Assembly (NCBI GenBank): GCA_027579435.1
Contig: JANBPK010001786.1
Span: forward strand, 1-10,849
Origin: Candolleomyces eurysporus
Lineage: Eukaryota; Basidiomycota; Agaricomycetes; Agaricales; Psathyrellaceae
Length of the DNA: 10,849 nt
Direction of reading: 5' to 3'
In this document: one piece after another, positions 7,816 through 10,849 of the stretch
Numbering within the stretch: position 1 is the first letter of the stretch
Layout of the letters: each line of letters opens with the position of its first letter
The notes under the pieces: generated by a model
The model's database searches: none
Seen by the model: only the letters and a program-made list of their open reading frames with translations
Told to the model about the DNA's origin: nothing
Position numbers and translations under genes: made by a program

Positions 7816-10800
7816 ATGAAGGTCCGTCGTCATCTGTCTCTGCGGCGTTGATGTCCCTGAACTAACCGCCACGATATATCCACCAGTTTGGAAAGCGGAT
7901 CCAAGCTCAGCAGATTCCAGGATGGTCTACCTACTATCTGGACTACAAATTTCTCAAAAAGATCATATCTTCCCTTGCTGCGAATCGCCCAGCATCGGAG
8001 GCAGCTGCATTGGCATTGGGGGTTCGTCCGCCTTACCATTTGACCCAGAGTCTCTCCCAGCATGTACCACAGAGCTCTCGGGGGTCGACACCAGTACCCT
8101 CGCCCCTCGCCACCTCTGGACAACCACCCTTTTTTCCCGTTTCCAACTACGATGTCAACCGCGGACCAGACTTTCAGGCGCACAAAGCCGCCTTTTTCTT
8201 CAAGCTCGAACGCGAACTTGAGAAGGTCCGGCGCTGTTCATGTACCTACGATGTCTCGTGTGCCAACTAACGTGTCGTGTAGATCAACGCGTTCTACCTG
8301 CAAAAAGAGGCGGAATTGAAGCTACGCATGGAAACGCTCCTCTCGAAAAGACGCGCCGCGGCGATGCGAGGCTTCCCAGAAGCAACCTCTGACTCTCCTC
8401 AGAACCGGGCTGAATGGAGCGCAGTGGAAGAAGGTTTTCGGCTTTTGGAACGCGACCTAGGAAAGCTACAGGCACGTTTGATGCTTCTCTGAAATGAATC
8501 CACATTGATTTCCGGTCTGCAGCAATTTGTCGAGATCAACGCTGAAGGCTTTCGCAAAATTCTGAAAAAATACGACAAACGTTCAACGTCAACTACGAAG
8601 GAGCTATACCTTGCTAGGCAGGTGGACGTGCAGCCTGTATTCAACCGACAAGTTCGTATCTCCTCCATGTGTATGGGGATAAGCCTGACACCACTCTAGC
8701 TTATCTCCGAACTCGCAAATACTGTCGCGACCTGTCTGCTGGACATAACTGATCTATCGTCTGGGCTAAACTTCGAAGGACCGAACGCCAATGATATCTT
8801 CACGCAACAACTCTTGACGGAGAGGCCCTCCTTGGGCCCCTTTGGAGATCTGGAGAGTGGGTTTTACAAGGCGATCGCTGCAGGAGACTCGGCTGCAATC
8901 AAGGACTGCGTCCAATCCACGGACGTTCTGAGACAGCAAAATGAATCGAACGGCAACCTGACCCGCATGCTATGGAACGTTATCATCGAAGCCCCGCCAA
9001 GTTTCGCAGACCTCATTCTGACTTCACTATCGCCTCCCTTTGATTATCACTTTGTTGACGACATTAATGGACGGACATGCCTCCATGGAGCAGCAATTGC
9101 AGGAGCCCAACGCTTGGTCGACCTCTGCCTACAGAATGGCGTTCCGATCGACAAACCCGATCTTTACGGACGGACGGCGTTGCACTATGCAGCTATGAAG
9201 GGGCACGCCGAGGTCTGTCGTCAACTATTGAAAGCGCATGTACCGCCAAATTCCCTGGACCGAGACAACTACAGCCCCCTGGTCTATGCAACCGTGAAAG
9301 GAAACGTCAGTTGCGTTCGCGTGCTGCTGGAGGAAGGAGGGGTTTCGGCGCAGTCTCCTACAGCATCTGGGGATCTCAGCCCCTTATCCCTCGCTGCTGA
9401 GGCAGGTCATGTCGAGGTCGTGGCTTTGCTATTAGAACACAAGGCAGCCTCTCTGCCGAATACCAATGGCGAATATCCCATGCATCTTGCTGCACAGAGA
9501 GGTCACGTCGACGTGTGTAGGCTGCTGCTGTCGATCGAAGGCTGGGACAAACCCGACAAGTATCACGAATGGACACCTCTATTCCACGCAGCTCGACATG
9601 GCCATGTCGAGTGCGTGCGTGTACTATTGGAGAAAGGGGCAATGCCTTTGTTGCGCGATGAGCTGGGTCATCTTGCTGCCCATTATGCGGCGTGGTACGG
9701 CCAGCATGACTGCCTGTCGCTGTTGCTGGGGGCAAGTAAGGACCATCCAGCCCAATTTACCCTCTTCCGCACGACAAGCTTTTCTCCTCTTGCAGAGGCA
9801 GCTATGGACCCAGAGATTGATATGATCCCTTCCCTTTCCCTACCCCCGCCAATAATGCCACACAGGGTATACGGACATAACTATTTGGTACAGAACCGTC
9901 TCGTTCAAATTCATATTGGCCACTGGTCACGTCGGTCACCCCAAACACCAAGCGTTCGACTTCACCATCGCCTGATGAGTCCGGTATTCAAGGACGAATA
10001 TCTCTTTACGACCAGTCCACTGAAACTGGTCATGACTACCAGTTCCAGCGTCAACTCCGCGCCCTATTCGATGACAATTCCACCGCAGCTCGGAGAAGGG
10101 ACTTTCACATTCCAAACTCCGTCTCTCGACAATCTCTCCCTAGAATTTTCCGTTTATCCGAACTTTGGAACCAAGACGATCGGACGGGCTGTTGCTCTCC
10201 CTTCATTGTTTTCAGGGGCTCAGAACAATCAATCTTTCACTCTTCCAATTCTGGACCACCGTTTGCACACCATTGGAGAGGCGAGTCATATGCCTACCGT
10301 ATTTGTGCGCTCACTCACCGCTCAATAGGTCGATTTCCAGATAAGTGTCGTCCAACCCTTCGAAGGCGTTACCTTGGAAGTCGGTGGAGATGTCGAGACA
10401 TATTGGAAGTCGACCGAGATCACTTCTGTCGCTTCTTTCGGCTCTTCTGGACAAATGCACCGTTTGGACATACCCAGTTCGAGCAATACGTCACCAGCTT
10501 TCACGATTAGTCGTTCCGGTGGCTTGCCGTTGACGCAGTCGTCCCTCTATGGAAGCTATCTACACGTTGTCGTTCAGGTTACACGGGACTTGCATCCTGT
10601 TGTCTACTCTGACTGGCTCCTTCCGGGGACTGCGTCCGAGCTCGGGGTTGCCGACGTTACTCTAGAGCAATTCGAAGCCCTGGCCCGCACCTCTGGAGGT
10701 TTTTGTGATTTGACTCCCGCCTCGGGTCGAGATTATGCACAGCTCCTACCCACATGCATGGTCTCGCTAGAATATCTGCTTATGGTGAGTCACATACAAA

Positions 10801-10849
10801 CCTTTTTGACAGATACTTCTAAATACTGATATTTTGTATACACAGACCA
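7816..10849 (+). CDS. PHO81: Pho81/NUC-2-like CDK inhibitor (SPX, ankyrin, GDPD-like), 3' part missing
   Basis: Homologue of yeast Pho81 and Neurospora NUC-2, which inhibits the Pho80-Pho85 cyclin-CDK under phosphate starvation. Exons: 7816-7821, 7887-8225, 8283-8471, 8523-8651, 8700-9735, 9796-10280, 10329-10784 and from 10846 past the edge; 880 residues are visible. The SPX domain (about 1-215) starts MKFGKRIQAQQIPGW and has Y22, K26 and a lysine cluster K190, K193, K194, K197, with the spacing of inositol-pyrophosphate-binding SPX domains. An Ala/Pro/Ser-rich insert fills about residues 33-90. Seven ankyrin repeats span about 343-565 (for example GRTALHYAA, EWTPLFHAA). LSLPPPIMPHRVYGHNYL follows, then a GDPD-like region near 800-840 whose usual acidic and histidine residues are missing. 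The start is fixed by the conserved MKFGK across a 6-nt first coding exon. Two introns use GC donors; the 60-nt intron is open in frame and could be retained. Confidence 0.92.
7822..7886 (+). other. PHO81 intron 1, after only two codons
   Basis: Donor GTCCGT directly follows ATGAAG, and the acceptor CCAG precedes TTTGGAAAG, joining the conserved SPX start Met-Lys-Phe-Gly-Lys. A canonical branch point ACTAAC lies at 7861-7866. If the intron is retained, the frame ends at TGA 7849-7851. Confidence 0.8.
8472..8522 (+). other. GC-AG intron in the SPX region of PHO81
   Basis: The exon ends CTACAG and the intron begins GCACGT and ends TGCAG, 51 nt. Splicing here gives KLQQFVEINAEGFRKILKK, the conserved last SPX helices. 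The nearest GT (8476) would put the next exon out of frame, so the GC donor is the best reading. Confidence 0.8.
9736..9795 (+). other. In-frame 60-nt intron of PHO81, possibly retained
   Basis: Donor GTAAGG, a pyrimidine-rich tract and the acceptor TTGCAG look like an intron. The length is a multiple of three and no stop codon lies in frame. It sits just after the last ankyrin repeat. Both spliced and unspliced forms would be translatable. Confidence 0.6.
10281..10328 (+). other. Second GC-AG intron of PHO81
   Basis: Exon end GAG, donor GCGAGT, acceptor CAATAG, 48 nt, with a branch-like CTCAC near 10313. It joins DHRLHTIGE to VDFQISVVQPFEGVTLE. The intron ends in an in-frame TAG, so it must be removed. 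The GT at 10285 does not keep the frame. Confidence 0.82.
10785..10845 (+). other. Last visible PHO81 intron
   Basis: Donor GTGAGT follows LEYLLM, and the acceptor TACACAG leaves only four exon bases before the window edge. CTGAT at 10826-10830 is a fair branch point. Confidence 0.75.

Noticed and set aside
9376..9735. Minus-strand open frame inside the ankyrin region of PHO81
   Set aside because: It is antisense to a clearly coding repeat region with regular codon structure; no family features.
9061..9735. Repeated DNA in the ankyrin region (for example GGTCATGTCGAGGT-like and CTGCTG-like segments)
   Set aside because: The similarity reflects the protein-level ankyrin repeats and not a separate DNA repeat or mobile element.
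1..10849. A novel defence, mobile or biosynthetic system
   Set aside because: All five genes belong to conserved housekeeping families of fungi, and I see no inverted repeats, transposase, reverse transcriptase or cluster logic.

Overview
The window is an ordinary-looking stretch of a fungal nuclear genome, most likely a basidiomycete (probably Agaricomycotina). It is gene-dense, with short intergenic gaps of 178 to 309 bp. Its genes are cut by many short introns: I place 35 in five genes, all 47 to 70 nt long, with GTRNGN-type donors and CTNAC-like branch points. All five gene identities come from reading conserved protein families through manually placed splice sites; no search was run. I see no transposon, tRNA, rRNA, CRISPR array, virus or horizontally acquired cassette.

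Layout from left to right. (1) Positions 1-589 (+): the 3' part of a mitochondrial single-stranded DNA-binding protein gene (Rim1/mtSSB type), followed by an AATAAA signal. (2) 768-4641 (+): a complete 17-exon gene for Dis3/Rrp44, the catalytic subunit of the RNA exosome. The splice model gives 998 residues with both the endonuclease (PIN) and exonuclease (RNB) active sites intact. (3) 4829-5856 (-): a five-exon gene for an HbpS/GlcG-like (UPF0303, yeast Ybr137w type) protein, convergent with DIS3. (4) 6166-7545 (+): PEX12, a peroxisomal RING ubiquitin ligase subunit, six exons, divergent from gene 3 across a 309-bp shared promoter. An N at 7300 breaks its frame and is almost certainly a sequence error. 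(5) 7816 to the right edge (+): a PHO81/nuc-2 homologue (SPX domain, seven ankyrin repeats, GDPD-like domain), the cyclin-dependent kinase inhibitor of the phosphate-starvation pathway. It runs off the window.

The genes serve unrelated housekeeping functions (mitochondrial DNA maintenance, RNA decay, an uncharacterised small protein, peroxisome import, phosphate sensing), and nothing suggests that they act as one system. The most interesting signals are all in or near the PHO81 homologue. Its first coding exon is only 6 nt long. Five of its seven introns have donors that depart from GTR, including two GC-AG introns. One in-frame 60-nt intron has no stop codon. A CACGTG box of the Pho4/NUC-1 type lies 135 bp upstream of its start codon. 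Other points are a 26-nt microexon in the UPF0303 gene, an upstream ATG overlapping the PEX12 start, and a bacterial-SSB-like acidic tail ending in Pro-Phe on the mtSSB. I did not find a new biological system here.
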